From assembly GCA_016936505.1 (NCBI GenBank), contig JAFGXS010000034.1:89266-134264 (forward strand): 44,999 nt of DNA, read 5' to 3'. The position numbers and the translations under genes were made by a program. The notes under the pieces are model-generated. The model searched no databases. It was not told where the DNA came from and saw nothing but the letters and a program-made list of their open reading frames with translations. Shown here one piece after another: positions 26,226 through 35,382 of this stretch (position 1 is the first letter of the stretch; each line of letters starts with the position of its first letter). The stretch comes from Bacteroidales bacterium. GTDB taxonomy: Bacteria > Bacteroidota > Bacteroidia > Bacteroidales > F082.

Positions 26226-27245
26226 TTAGCGGGCAGGCTTAAACTGGTTCAGAAAACGCACATCATTTTCAAAAAACAAACGCAGGTCGTTTACCTGATA
26301 TTTGAGCATAGTGATGCGTTCAATTCCCATACCAAAAGCAAATCCCGTATATTTTTTACTATCAATATTACAGGCTTCCAACACGTTAGGGTCAACCATT
26401 CCACAACCCAGAATTTCTACCCAACCGGTATACTTACAAATGTTACATCCTTCTCCCCCGCAGATATTACATGAAACATCCATTTCAGCCGACGGTTCAG
26501 TAAAAGGGAAATAAGAAGGACGAAAACGAATTTTAGTATTTTCACTGAAGAGCTCACGGGCGAAATACAGCAATGTCTGTTTTAAATCGGTAAAAGAAAC
26601 TCCTTCATCCACATACAAGCCTTCCACCTGATGAAAAATACAATGTGCCCTGGCAGAAATAGCCTCATTGCGGAATACCCGTCCGGGAGAAATAGTACGA
26701 AGCGGAGGTTGTGAATGTTCCATCACCCGTACCTGAACCGACGAGGTATGAGTGCGTAAGGCCAGATCAGGGTCTTTTTCAATAAAGAAAGTATCCTGCA
26801 TATCGCGTGCCGGATGCTCTTCCGGAAAATTAAGGGCAGTGAAATTGTGAAAATCATCTTCAATTTCAGGACCTTCAGAAACCGTAAACCCTATACGTGA
26901 AAAGATATCAATGATCTCATTACGAACAATTGACAAAGGATGGCGAGAACCCAAAGTGCTTTGAGAAGGAAGGGTAACATCCTGCTTATTGCCAGTTGTT
27001 TCCACTTTACTGTCTAACTGATCCTTTAATGACACTATCTTTTCCTGCACAGCTGTTTTCAGCTCATTCAGCCGTTGTCCCATCACTTTACGGTCCTCTG
27101 GAGCCACTTCTTTAAAGTCGGCGAATAATGCAGGAACAAGCCCCTTTTTGCTTAGAAATTTAATGCGAAAGGCTTCCAGTTGTTCCAGATTATCAGCAGA
27201 AAACGCTGCAATTTCTTTCAGGTACAACGCTATTTTTTCTTCCAT
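26226..27245 (-). CDS. pheS: Phenylalanyl-tRNA synthetase alpha subunit
   Basis: 339 residues, standard length for PheS. The N-terminal coiled-coil arm (about 1-85, with FLSKKGLVPALFADFK) binds tRNA-Phe. The class II catalytic core follows: HPLSIVRNEIIDIFSRIGF (about 103-121), motif 2 with LLRTHTSSVQVR-like LALRTHTSSVQVRVM and FRNEAISARAHCIFHQVEG, and motif 3 GFAFGMGIERITMLKY near the C-terminus. It charges tRNA-Phe together with PheT, which is not in this window, so the subunits are split in this genome. The gene starts 11 bases after the cyclophilin stop and shares its promoter. A tRNA-Phe(GAA) gene lies at the other end of the window. Confidence 0.97.
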   Translation of the reverse strand: MEEKIALYLKEIAAFSADNLEQLEAFRIKFLSKKGLVPALFADFKEVAPEDRKVMGQRLNELKTAVQEKIVSLKDQLDSKVETTGNKQDVTLPSQSTLGSRHPLSIVRNEIIDIFSRIGFTVSEGPEIEDDFHNFTALNFPEEHPARDMQDTFFIEKDPDLALRTHTSSVQVRVMEHSQPPLRTISPGRVFRNEAISARAHCIFHQVEGLYVDEGVSFTDLKQTLLYFARELFSENTKIRFRPSYFPFTEPSAEMDVSCNICGGEGCNICKYTGWVEILGCGMVDPNVLEACNIDSKKYTGFAFGMGIERITMLKYQVNDLRLFFENDVRFLNQFKPAR

Positions 27246-27256
27246 TATTTTTTCGT

Positions 27257-27886
27257 TTATTCTAAAATATCAATGGTCATGGTTACCGGTTCAACAGGCA
27301 CATCCTGAGGACCTGTTTTTACCGAAGCAATTTTATCAATCACGTCAAAACCATCCACAACCTGTCCAAAAACAGTATAACCACCATCCAGGTGAGGAGT
27401 TCCGCCAATAGTTTTATACACTTCTTTTTGTTCTGCAGTAAAATGATGACCCGTATGAGCCGAAACATTATCCAGGTAAGCATCGTTAACCCTTTGACCC
27501 TGTACAATATAAAACTGTGAACCGCTGGAACGCTTTTCAGGATTCACCTGATCGCCCATGCGGGCTGCTGCCAGGGCTCCTTTCTGATGGAAATGATTGG
27601 GAAGAATTTCTGCAGGAATAGTATAACCCGGATCCTGACGACCGTCTTTATTTCCTCCACCCTGAATCATGAAATCTTTAATCACACGATGGAAAGGTGA
27701 TCCGTTAAACCATCCTTCTTTAATGAGTTTAATAAAATTGTCGCGATGCTTTGGTGTGTCGTTGAACAACACAGCAGTGATATCTCCGAATTTAGTATGA
27801 ATAACGATAAGCTTTTCAGGTTGATTACTTTGTGCCATAACCGGAACTGTTAATAAAACAAATATGATAAATATGAATCTTTTCAC
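27257..27886 (-). CDS. Cyclophilin-type peptidyl-prolyl cis-trans isomerase, secreted
   Basis: 209 residues from GTG at 27884-27886. This start gives a signal peptide (KRFIFIIFVLLTVPVMAQ) and lies 23 bases after the -7 box at 27910-27917; the frame stays open to 27976 but upstream of that promoter. The cyclophilin core is intact: FHRVIKDFMIQGG (active-site Arg and the F/M/Q positions), GALAAARMG, GSQFYIVQG and GGYTVFGQVVDGFDVIDKIA. There is an insertion of about 25 residues (NDAYLDNVSAHTGHHFTAEQ) typical of Bacteroidota members. It helps fold proteins in the periplasm. It forms an operon with pheS 11 bases downstream. Confidence 0.9.
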   Translation of the reverse strand: MKRFIFIIFVLLTVPVMAQSNQPEKLIVIHTKFGDITAVLFNDTPKHRDNFIKLIKEGWFNGSPFHRVIKDFMIQGGGNKDGRQDPGYTIPAEILPNHFHQKGALAAARMGDQVNPEKRSSGSQFYIVQGQRVNDAYLDNVSAHTGHHFTAEQKEVYKTIGGTPHLDGGYTVFGQVVDGFDVIDKIASVKTGPQDVPVEPVTMTIDILE

Positions 27887-27909
27887 AAATGCAAAATGAT
27901 TTGAAACCG

Positions 27910-27917
27910 CAAAAGTA
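27910..27917 (-). promoter_or_regulatory. -7 promoter box for the cyclophilin-pheS operon
   Basis: Reads TACTTTTG on the minus strand, a full TAnnTTTG match. It supports the GTG start at 27886 over longer frames. Confidence 0.5.
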
Positions 27918-27988
27918 GAAAAAAGTGAAGAAATAATGGAAAAATAGCTGTTATAATAACAAAACCAAAACTTCAAAAACGCAATAAA

Positions 27989-28570
27989 TTATTGTTCTTT
28001 CAAAGCTTTATTATAGCAATAGCGACATAAAGGTTCATACGAGTCGGTTTCTCCCAACATAACCAGCTTGTCATTTTTTACAGTACGGTGCGAATACTGT
28101 GCCAGATTTCCGCAACGAATGCAAATAGCATGAACCTTGGTTACATATTCTGCCGTTGCCAGTAATGCGGGAATTGGTCCGAATGGTTTGCCCATAAAGT
28201 CCATATCCAGTCCGGCTACAATCACCCGTTTTCCCCTTTGAGCCAGTTCATTACATACCGGAACCAGTTCATCGCCAAAAAACTGGGCTTCATCAATACC
28301 CACAACTTCGAAATCATCAGCATAAAAAAGGATCTGAGATGCATTTTGAACCGGAATGGAAGATACGGCTTTCGAATCGTGCGAAACCACATCGGTTTCA
28401 TCGTAACGGGTATCCACTTCGGGTTTAAAAATTTCCACCTTTTGCTTGGCAATACGCGCCCGGTTCAACCGACGAATAAGCTCTTCGGTTTTTCCGGAAA
28501 ACATCGATCCGCAGACGACTTCTATCCAACCGGTTCGCTGGGAGTTATTTTGGTCTTTTTCAAGAAACAT
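27989..28570 (-). CDS. tdk: Thymidine kinase (type II)
   Basis: 193 residues, standard for the type II (TK1-like) enzyme that phosphorylates thymidine for salvage. P-loop GSMFSGKT (21-28), magnesium/catalytic region GIDEAQFF (91-98, with D93, E94), and the structural zinc site C150-x2-C153 and C182-x2-C185. The lasso loop between the two Cys pairs (about 158-178) holds the usual thymidine-binding segment. Cytoplasmic. A -7 box at 28608-28615 lies 38 bases upstream. It is divergent from the acidic protein gene at 28707. Confidence 0.97.
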   Translation of the reverse strand: MFLEKDQNNSQRTGWIEVVCGSMFSGKTEELIRRLNRARIAKQKVEIFKPEVDTRYDETDVVSHDSKAVSSIPVQNASQILFYADDFEVVGIDEAQFFGDELVPVCNELAQRGKRVIVAGLDMDFMGKPFGPIPALLATAEYVTKVHAICIRCGNLAQYSHRTVKNDKLVMLGETDSYEPLCRYCYNKALKEQ

Positions 28571-28607
28571 GAAAGTGCAGTTAAATTTCTTTCTATTTTT
28601 GAAAGAA

Positions 28608-28615
28608 CAAATGTA
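28608..28615 (-). promoter_or_regulatory. -7 promoter box for tdk
   Basis: Reads TACATTTG on the minus strand, a full TAnnTTTG match, 38 bases before the tdk start. Confidence 0.5.
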
Positions 28616-28706
28616 CCAATTCTAAGAAGGTTTTTCCGGTCGGAGCAGGCAATTTTTTTCACAAATTTTCGCTTTTATAAACAACCGGATTTTTAATAAG
28701 TAAAAT

Positions 28707-29582
28707 ATGACAGAACATCCCACATTGGAACAACTTGAAAAATCGGCCAAGGTATTGCATTCTCTTATTGTAAAAATAAAAAATACAGAGGCTCCGGGTG
28801 TGGCCGATAAGGATTTGCTGTTGCAGGAATCACGAAATCTGTACGGACAGCTTTTGCTTTGGGAACCCGGAATCAAGGTTAAGGAAAGTCAATTAATTAG
28901 TGAACCTGAAGAAATTTTGGATGAGCTTATTCCTGAAGAGGAACCCTTCGAAGAAGAAATGCCTGCTTTTGATCAACCTGAAATCATAAAAGAAGAAACT
29001 ATTTCGGAACCTGAAGAACATCAAAACACTGAAACAACCGGGGAAATTGAAACGGCTGAAGAAGAATACAAAAATCCTGAAGTTGATTATATTGAAGAGG
29101 AAGAAGATCTTGCAGATGATTTTTCTTTTGTTGTTGAAGACGATTTGGAACAAGAAACAAAGGAAGAAGATGTTTTTGAAGATTCTGAAACCGAACCCGA
29201 AACAGAAACAGAAGAAGAAACTACAGGTCAGTCCGTTGCCAGTGAAATTAAAACAACACTAGATTTATTTTCAGACACCACAGAAGATTCTCTGGGAACA
29301 ACTTTTGCCCGCCAAAAGCAGCCCTCATTAGGAGAAGTAATGAAAAAACCAGTAGGCGATTTGCGTGAAGCCATCGGTATTAACGATAAATTTTTATTCA
29401 TCAACGAAATGTTTAACGGAGATATGAGCCGGTACAATAAAGTGCTTGATGAACTAAATGACTTCACCGGCTTGTCGGGTGCTATAACTTACCTGTCGGA
29501 ACTCAGTGTTCAGTATAACTGGAAAAAAGATCAGGCTGCTTACCGAAGGTTTGAAGAACTTTTGCAAAAGAAATACAATTAA
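28707..29582 (+). CDS. Acidic protein with disordered centre, conserved in Bacteroidota, function unknown
   Basis: 291 residues in three parts. Residues 1-55 are helical (LEQLEKSAKVLHSLIVKIKN..). Residues about 60-185 are extremely Glu/Asp-rich and Thr-rich with almost no hydrophobics, probably disordered. Residues about 200-291 are a compact helical domain with the well-formed core IGINDKFLFINEMFNGDMSR and AITYLSELSVQYNW, ending in Lys. No signal peptide or membrane segment. The C-terminal domain looks like the conserved functional part; the acidic linker may bind a basic partner such as ribosome or DNA-binding protein, but that is a guess. rsmI begins five bases after its stop, so the two are co-transcribed. 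Confidence 0.8.
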   Translation: MTEHPTLEQLEKSAKVLHSLIVKIKNTEAPGVADKDLLLQESRNLYGQLLLWEPGIKVKESQLISEPEEILDELIPEEEPFEEEMPAFDQPEIIKEETISEPEEHQNTETTGEIETAEEEYKNPEVDYIEEEEDLADDFSFVVEDDLEQETKEEDVFEDSETEPETETEEETTGQSVASEIKTTLDLFSDTTEDSLGTTFARQKQPSLGEVMKKPVGDLREAIGINDKFLFINEMFNGDMSRYNKVLDELNDFTGLSGAITYLSELSVQYNWKKDQAAYRRFEELLQKKYN

Positions 29583-29587
29583 TTATC

Positions 29588-30271
29588 ATGTCGCGATTAT
29601 ATCTGGTTCCCACTCCTATCGGTAATCTTGAAGACATGACTTTCAGGGCTGTTCGTGTTCTGAAAGAAGTATCACTGATTCTGGCCGAAGACACCCGTAC
29701 ATCGGGAAAGCTGCTCAAACATTTTGAGATTAAAAACAGGCTTCAGGCTTTTCATATCCACAACGAACACCAGGCTCTGCAAGGCATCATCGAATTTCTT
29801 GAACAGGGAAATGATGTTGCACTGGTTACAGATGCAGGAACACCCGCCATCTCCGATCCGGGATTCTTACTGGTAAGAGCCTGCATTGAGAACCAGATTG
29901 ACGTTGAATGCCTTCCCGGAGCCACAGCTTTTGTTCCGGCTTTGGTTCAATCCGGATTTCCAAACAATCAATTCTACTTCGAAGGTTTTTTACCCCACAA
30001 AAAAGGCCGACAGACCCGCCTCAAAGAAATTGCCGAACTGAATGTTCCTGTCATTTTTTATGAATCGCCTCACCGCCTTATCAAAACGCTGGAACAATTT
30101 GCCGAATTCTACGGCTCAGAACGCAAAGTTTCCGTCTCGCGCGAACTCACCAAAATGCATGAAGAAAATGTGCGGGGCACATTAACAGAGGTCATTGCTC
30201 ATTTCACTGCCAAGTCCGCCATTAAAGGTGAAATTGTTATTGTACTGAACGCACCTGAAAAACAGGACTAA
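29588..30271 (+). CDS. rsmI: 16S rRNA (cytidine-2'-O)-methyltransferase
   Basis: 227 residues, a little shorter than E. coli RsmI (286), whose C-terminal extension is missing here as in many Bacteroidota. Tetrapyrrole-methylase fold: YLVPTPIGNLEDMTFRAVRVL (5-25), EDTRTSGKLLKHF (35-47), TDAGTPAISDPG (about 81-92) and CLPGATAFVPALVQSGF (about 107-123). It uses S-adenosylmethionine to methylate the ribose of C1402 in 16S rRNA. It begins five bases after the acidic-protein gene. Its TAA stop overlaps the stop codon of ndh on the other strand (30268-30271). Confidence 0.96.
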   Translation: MSRLYLVPTPIGNLEDMTFRAVRVLKEVSLILAEDTRTSGKLLKHFEIKNRLQAFHIHNEHQALQGIIEFLEQGNDVALVTDAGTPAISDPGFLLVRACIENQIDVECLPGATAFVPALVQSGFPNNQFYFEGFLPHKKGRQTRLKEIAELNVPVIFYESPHRLIKTLEQFAEFYGSERKVSVSRELTKMHEENVRGTLTEVIAHFTAKSAIKGEIVIVLNAPEKQD

Positions 30272-31560
30272 TCCTGATGTCCTTTAATTTTAGGACGGAT
30301 CAGCAACCGTAAAGAAGGATCGTACACCAGATAATTCATGGCCCAGTCTATAAAGACAAAAATCTTGTTTTTGGCACCGCTAATAGACAATAAGTGTACA
30401 ACCGACCAAATGAACCACGCAACAAAGCCTTTTAAAGTCAGACCCGGCAAATCGGCAACAGCCAGATTACGGCCTACAGTAGCCATCACACCTTTATCGA
30501 AGTATTTAAACGGCTCCGGTTTCTGATTGTTAACCATTCTTTTCAGGTTCTTTCCTAACAAAGCACCTTGCTGAATAGCCACCTGAGCTACCTGTGGATG
30601 GCCCTTTGGTGTGTCTTCTGTTTCCATGAGTGAAATATCACCGATAGCAAAAATATTCTTTGTTCCGTTCACCAGGCTGTACTCATTAACGAGCAATCGG
30701 TTGGCATGACCAAAAGTTTCCTCTGGAAAGCCCTCAAAACGTCGGGCTGCCACACCGGCAGTCCAGATCAGTGTTTCAGATTCCAGTTCAGAGCCATCGG
30801 TTAGCAATACTTTTTTCCCGTCATAATCTTTAACAGCTGTATTGAGTCGAATTTCCACATTGAGTTTTTCGAGATAACGGGTAGCCGTTTCTGAAGATTT
30901 TTCGCGCATAGCACCCAAAATCTTTGGTGCAGCTTCAAACAAATACACTTTCATATTATGAAAGTTCAGATCGTGGTAATCTTTGGGCAGAATATATTTT
31001 TTGAGTTCAGCCAGCGATCCGGCCAATTCCACACCTGCAGGTCCTCCGCCAACCACTACAATGTTCAGGTATTTCTGTCGCTCTTCTTCTGTTTCGCAGT
31101 TAATGGCCTTTTCGTAATTCTCCAGAATCTTGTTTCGAATAAAAATCGCATCGGAAACTGATTTCATGGAAGCGGCTTTTTCTTCAACATTTTTATTGCC
31201 GAAGAAGTTGGTTTTAACCCCTGTAGCAAAAACCAGATAATCGTATTCAATGCTACCAATACTGGTTTCCAACTCATTTTTTTCGGGATTTACTTTGGTA
31301 ACCTCACCCATTCTGAAATGAAAACCCTTTTTATTCTGAAACATACGTCGCAAAGGGAACGAAATGGCGCTGGGTTCCAGCCCCGCCATTGCAACCTGAT
31401 AAAAAAGCGGTTGAAACTGGTAATAATTGTTTTTGTCGATCAAAACCACCTGAAAATTATCTTTCAGCAGTTTCTTCACCAGTCGGGTTCCGGCAAAGCC
31501 GCCCCCCACTACAACAACTCTTTTTTTCTGATTTCTTGGAATGTTTGCTATTCTTTTCAT
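30268..31560 (-). CDS. ndh: Type II NADH dehydrogenase
   Basis: 430 residues. Two dinucleotide-binding folds: FAD site VVVVGGGFAGTRLVKKL (about 15-31) and NADH site VVVGGGPAGVELAGSLAEL (about 168-186). The conserved NIFAIGDIS (about 302-310) closes the FAD site, and QPLFYQVAMAGLEPSAIS (about 49-66) plus AQVAIQQG (about 326-333) line the quinone pocket. The C-terminal part has hydrophobic amphipathic helices (FVAWFIWSVVHLLSI) that attach it to the inner membrane. It oxidises NADH and reduces menaquinone without pumping protons. A complete promoter is visible upstream. Its stop overlaps the rsmI stop by four bases. Confidence 0.95.
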   Translation of the reverse strand: MKRIANIPRNQKKRVVVVGGGFAGTRLVKKLLKDNFQVVLIDKNNYYQFQPLFYQVAMAGLEPSAISFPLRRMFQNKKGFHFRMGEVTKVNPEKNELETSIGSIEYDYLVFATGVKTNFFGNKNVEEKAASMKSVSDAIFIRNKILENYEKAINCETEEERQKYLNIVVVGGGPAGVELAGSLAELKKYILPKDYHDLNFHNMKVYLFEAAPKILGAMREKSSETATRYLEKLNVEIRLNTAVKDYDGKKVLLTDGSELESETLIWTAGVAARRFEGFPEETFGHANRLLVNEYSLVNGTKNIFAIGDISLMETEDTPKGHPQVAQVAIQQGALLGKNLKRMVNNQKPEPFKYFDKGVMATVGRNLAVADLPGLTLKGFVAWFIWSVVHLLSISGAKNKIFVFIDWAMNYLVYDPSLRLLIRPKIKGHQD

Positions 31561-31616
31561 GTCTTAGATTTTCATGCGGTTTTTAAGACCGTAATTTTAT
31601 GTGTTCAATTTTTCTG

Positions 31617-31646
31617 CAAAATTACCTCACAACAGCACAAACCAAA
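31617..31646 (-). promoter_or_regulatory. Promoter of ndh (-33 and -7 boxes)
   Basis: On the minus strand TTTG (31646-31643), an 18-base spacer and TAATTTTG (31624-31617), a full match to the Bacteroidota consensus, 57 bases before the start at 31560. Confidence 0.65.
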
Positions 31647-31784
31647 TGGTTCATTTTCTTAAAAAATAATAAATCAGTAATTTAACACCAAAACTACAAC
31701 TTATTTTAATCTTTTGAATTAGAAAATCGACTTAGGCGACAGGTGAAAACGATTGCAGCCGTTTACTTTGAAAAAACAATGACA

Positions 31785-34421
31785 TTAATAATATATCACT
31801 TGAGCCTGCGGATGACTTTGTTTGAACTCATCAATACGTTTTTGACTGATGCTGGTATGATCGCAACGTAGCAATCTAATCTTTCGCAATGGCATCACGT
31901 ATTTCAGTGAACGGATGCGCGTATTGTTGATGATGAGATTTTGCAACTGAGTAAGGTATTGCAAAGGCTTTAAATCTTTTACTCTGGTTCCTGAAAGGTT
32001 CAAAACCTGAAGTTTTCTCAGGCTCTGCAACGCAGACAAATCTTCAACTCCGGTGTTTTCTAAATCCAATTCGCGCAAATCGGTTAAAACAGATAAAGGT
32101 AAAATATTGGAAACCGGACTATTCGAAATGCGCAGAACTTTAAGTGTTTTGAGCTTTGTCAATGGTGCAATAACGGTAACACCTGTATTGTTTACCAACA
32201 GTTCTTCCAGCGATTTGAATTCATGCAATACTTCCAGGTTATTCAGGCTCATCTCGTTGCTTACGCTCAAAGAAGTTTTATTGACCAGCTGTTGCAACTG
32301 TTCAGCAGTGCGATTTTGCGACAAATCAGACTGCGATGCAAACACTTTTTTCCATATTGAAGACAAGCCGTTCCACCATTTTTTCAGTGCATCAGTTTGA
32401 AACAACACCAGAGTATTAGGCTGCACATTTCTAAATGTAGAAACAGACTTCTGGCTCATTCCGCTGTGATCGGCATACACAACTGAAAGGTTACTGTTAT
32501 TGGCCAAAGGCATCAAATCGTCAACACTGGTATATTCAATATGAACCTGTTTCAGATTCTTCAAGCCTGACAAAGGGCTCAAATCGGAAACAGCAGTATG
32601 ACTCAGGTTCAAATATTGAAGGTTGCCCAAAGCAGATAATGGGAATAGGTCGCTGATGGATGTGCTGGAAAGATTTAACCGATCCAGTTGAGACATCATT
32701 TCCAACGGTTTTAGGCTTCGGATTTCTTTATTATTGCTCAGGTTCAGACTGTCGATACGCAACAAACCATGCAATTGGATAACCGTAACCGAGTCGGTTT
32801 TGGGCATCAATTCTTTGAACACCAATTTCCAGGCATCCGGCAGATTGTCCCACCAGCTTTTTAACTTTTCAGAATTAAAAATCACCTGGCACGATGGATT
32901 GGCTTTTATAAATTTTGCTGCTTCCTGTGCAGTTACTCCACTATTGTTACAATAAATTAGTTTCAGGTTTTTCAACCCGGCCAATGGCATCAAATCTTTA
33001 ACCTGTGTTCCGTTAATATGCAAAGTGCTCAGACTTAACAAACCCGCCAACTGTTCAAGATTTTTTATGTTGGTACTGTCCAGATTCAGATCCTGCAGTT
33101 GATTCAAGGCTTTCAACGGATCAAAACTGTTCAGAATACAACGGGCAAGATTTAAATGAGTCAACTGTGTAAGCACAGATAGTGAATCTATCGTTTGAAC
33201 GGGTGTGCCTGACAAATTCAGGCTTCTGAGCTGATTGAGATTATTCCATTGCTGAAGCGAATCAACACGTGTTGACGACAAATCAAGCTGTACCAGATTT
33301 TTCAGGTTAGCAATCACAGAAGTTTTTTGCACCTGGGTAAAAGAGGCATCCAGTTCTTTCAGGCTTGAAACATATAATAAAGGACTGAGGGATGTTACTG
33401 AACAGCCTGTAATGTCAATATATTCCAAACGGTTCAGACTACGCAATGGCGTCAGATTATCTACCAAAGTATGGGCTGCTTTTAAACTCCTCAACTCTGA
33501 AAGTTCGCTCAGCGGATCCAGATTGTTGATGTTCAGATTTCCTGTAATATCAATATTACGGGTGCGTTTTAAATATTGCAAAACCTGTGTCAGTAATCTC
33601 GTATTGGCCGGAACCGTATCAGGAACAATCTGATACATAGTATCCTGAACCGGAAGCGAATCGTAAACAGCTGTTGTGTCTGCCGAAAGTGAGTCAACCG
33701 AATTTAGGCTGTCGTTTATCAATACCGGGACTTTCTTCTCAATAACCATCGAATCGTTGGAAAACCACATAATTTTTGCCAGCGGAATAGAATCATACAC
33801 CCTGATGGATTGCCCGAAATACTGTTTCCAACCCGATGACAAATGATTCCACCAATACTTCATCTGGCTGTCCATGTTGGGCACATGAGTATAAATACTG
33901 GCAATTTTCAGGTCATTTTTTACCGGATTGAGGTTAATCTCAATAAACCGCTGTTCGTTGTTATCTACTGTATCGCCTTCCACCGTAATGCCCTGCAGCC
34001 TGCGGTTTAAACTCACCTTAAAAAAGTTTTGTCCCGAAGGACTTACCATTGGCTCAATCTGCTGAATATCGAAAGTAAAATGCACACTCTTGAAAAAGAA
34101 AACCACATCCTTTAAATAAGCCTGAATATCTTTGTTCAACGGCACATCACGGTGTTCATCCAAGTCATCTTCAATTTGAACCTTATCGTTTTTGAAGATT
34201 TTCAGATAACTGTTGTTGATGATAATTTCCTTTTCGGAAGAAGGATTTTCAGGGTCACCCAAAAAATTAAGTGTGCCCTGCAAATAGTCCACCATTTGGC
34301 GACACTGATCCTGGTAAGCCTTGATTTCGTCAGGACTCAGATCAATGGATTTTTCCTTTGCAGAAAGCGAAAAGGCTCCCGCAAAAACAAAAAGAAACAA
34401 CAGGCTTAATCGGTGGAACAT
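31785..34421 (-). CDS. Large secreted leucine-rich repeat protein with triplicated WW module
   Basis: 878 residues with a signal peptide (1-20). An N-terminal domain (about 25-182) without repeats carries a segment typical of Bacteroidota secreted proteins (FFKVSLNRRL, RFIEINLNPVKNDLKIASIYT). Then comes a three-fold architecture. Each unit opens with K-x-WW-x2-L-x3-WK-x2-F (residues about 188-202, 521-535, 680-694), then a block of 22-residue internalin-like LRRs (LxxLxxLNLSxTxVxDLxPLxxL), then a closing motif (about 493-516, 652-675, 855-878: S-x-x-S/T-x-x-Q..F...P....V.x.F/Y). A Ser/Asp/Val-rich linker (about 230-275) precedes the first LRR block. LRRs mediate protein binding; the target is unknown. 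The start overlaps the upstream gene by 16 bases. Confidence 0.85.
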   Translation of the reverse strand: MFHRLSLLFLFVFAGAFSLSAKEKSIDLSPDEIKAYQDQCRQMVDYLQGTLNFLGDPENPSSEKEIIINNSYLKIFKNDKVQIEDDLDEHRDVPLNKDIQAYLKDVVFFFKSVHFTFDIQQIEPMVSPSGQNFFKVSLNRRLQGITVEGDTVDNNEQRFIEINLNPVKNDLKIASIYTHVPNMDSQMKYWWNHLSSGWKQYFGQSIRVYDSIPLAKIMWFSNDSMVIEKKVPVLINDSLNSVDSLSADTTAVYDSLPVQDTMYQIVPDTVPANTRLLTQVLQYLKRTRNIDITGNLNINNLDPLSELSELRSLKAAHTLVDNLTPLRSLNRLEYIDITGCSVTSLSPLLYVSSLKELDASFTQVQKTSVIANLKNLVQLDLSSTRVDSLQQWNNLNQLRSLNLSGTPVQTIDSLSVLTQLTHLNLARCILNSFDPLKALNQLQDLNLDSTNIKNLEQLAGLLSLSTLHINGTQVKDLMPLAGLKNLKLIYCNNSGVTAQEAAKFIKANPSCQVIFNSEKLKSWWDNLPDAWKLVFKELMPKTDSVTVIQLHGLLRIDSLNLSNNKEIRSLKPLEMMSQLDRLNLSSTSISDLFPLSALGNLQYLNLSHTAVSDLSPLSGLKNLKQVHIEYTSVDDLMPLANNSNLSVVYADHSGMSQKSVSTFRNVQPNTLVLFQTDALKKWWNGLSSIWKKVFASQSDLSQNRTAEQLQQLVNKTSLSVSNEMSLNNLEVLHEFKSLEELLVNNTGVTVIAPLTKLKTLKVLRISNSPVSNILPLSVLTDLRELDLENTGVEDLSALQSLRKLQVLNLSGTRVKDLKPLQYLTQLQNLIINNTRIRSLKYVMPLRKIRLLRCDHTSISQKRIDEFKQSHPQAQVIYY

Positions 34422-35266
34422 GAGCGGTAAAATCTGATGATGTTTGCTTTTTCTTTGTCGCTAATATACTTCAAATCGGAAATCAGCCATCCCGAATTTT
34501 CTTCATCACGATTGAAATATTTCAACTCAAAATACCAGTTTTTAATTTGCAGAAAATGAAACTTCACTGAATTGATCTGTTCAAAGTGCAGTTTTCCTTT
34601 TTTCATCAAATAAAAAAACAGGCTCAAATAATCGGGATGATAATCGGTGGCAGCATAGTATTCAATGTGTTTCGGATCATCCAGCGCCTTGTTCAGATTC
34701 ATAAAATCAATTTCATGACTTTGCGGATGCAGAAAATATTTCATGTGACCGGCTTCGGTTTCCTGCGGGAAAAGAGCGTGTAAATCGGTATCATACACAT
34801 TGCTGATAATCCATTTGGAACCCAGCCCTTCTTTTTCCACCGTAAGGAACAAAATCAGGTTCACATCCTCGCCTTTGTCATCCTTAAATGTTGCCGACAC
34901 CTCAGCATACCAGTTTTTATCCAGGAAATTCAGGTACACCGGATGTTCGGGATTGGTTACATCGTCGATGAAATAGGCTTTCAGTTTTCCTGATGTGCGA
35001 GGATTATCCATATCAAACATCAGGGGCAACAATTTCTTTCTCAAAGCAGTATTATGGTATTCTTTGTCGCCCGGCGATAACCTGTTGCCCATCTGATTTT
35101 CTACCATGTTGAACCGGCGCACAAACTGGTTCACCTGCTTGTTCATGGTAAAAAGATACTTTTGAGGTGTAAGCTGTTGGTACGATGGAAGGTTCTGAGC
35201 ATCCACCGATAAGGTTATAACTGACAAAAAAAGTATGAAGAAGTATGTTTTCCAATGCATGTTCAT
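34406..35266 (-). CDS. Secreted protein of unknown function, partner of the LRR gene
   Basis: 286 residues with a signal peptide (about 1-23, ending VDAQ; a second Met at codon 3 is an alternative start). The mature protein is mixed alpha/beta with several aromatic strands (WYAEVSATFKD, NLILFLTVEKEG, KWIISNVYD, NWYFELKYFNRDE). Its region about 110-165 resembles in layout the N-terminal domain of the LRR protein: a strand pair ending in a Lys-rich turn and then I-x-S/N-x-Y. No known domain is recognised. It overlaps the LRR start by 16 bases, so the two are co-translated, and it should act in the same exported complex or pathway. Confidence 0.75.
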   Translation of the reverse strand: MNMHWKTYFFILFLSVITLSVDAQNLPSYQQLTPQKYLFTMNKQVNQFVRRFNMVENQMGNRLSPGDKEYHNTALRKKLLPLMFDMDNPRTSGKLKAYFIDDVTNPEHPVYLNFLDKNWYAEVSATFKDDKGEDVNLILFLTVEKEGLGSKWIISNVYDTDLHALFPQETEAGHMKYFLHPQSHEIDFMNLNKALDDPKHIEYYAATDYHPDYLSLFFYLMKKGKLHFEQINSVKFHFLQIKNWYFELKYFNRDEENSGWLISDLKYISDKEKANIIRFYRSCSTD

Positions 35267-35318
35267 TTCATTTAAACGGATATGCCGCCATTTATTGCGC
35301 CGATTTTCCTTTGGGGAC

Positions 35319-35326
35319 CAAAATTA
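35319..35326 (-). promoter_or_regulatory. -7 promoter box for the LRR two-gene unit
   Basis: Reads TAATTTTG on the minus strand, a full TAnnTTTG match, 52 bases before the start at 35266 and just past the pgi terminator. Confidence 0.5.
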
Positions 35327-35330
35327 TAAA

Positions 35331-35359
35331 GAAAACGGGAAGCCTTTACGAGCCTCCCG
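35331..35359 (-). terminator. Terminator of pgi
   Basis: Stem CGGGAAGC (35336-35343) / GCCTCCCG (35352-35359), eight pairs with one wobble, followed on the minus strand by TTTTC. It lies 24 bases past the pgi stop and before the next promoter. Confidence 0.75.
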
Positions 35360-35382
35360 CCTGCTTATTTTCTGATGTAAAA

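Noticed and set aside
32053..33633. Several plus-strand frames within the LRR gene
   Set aside because: All are antisense shadows of the repeat-coding sequence.
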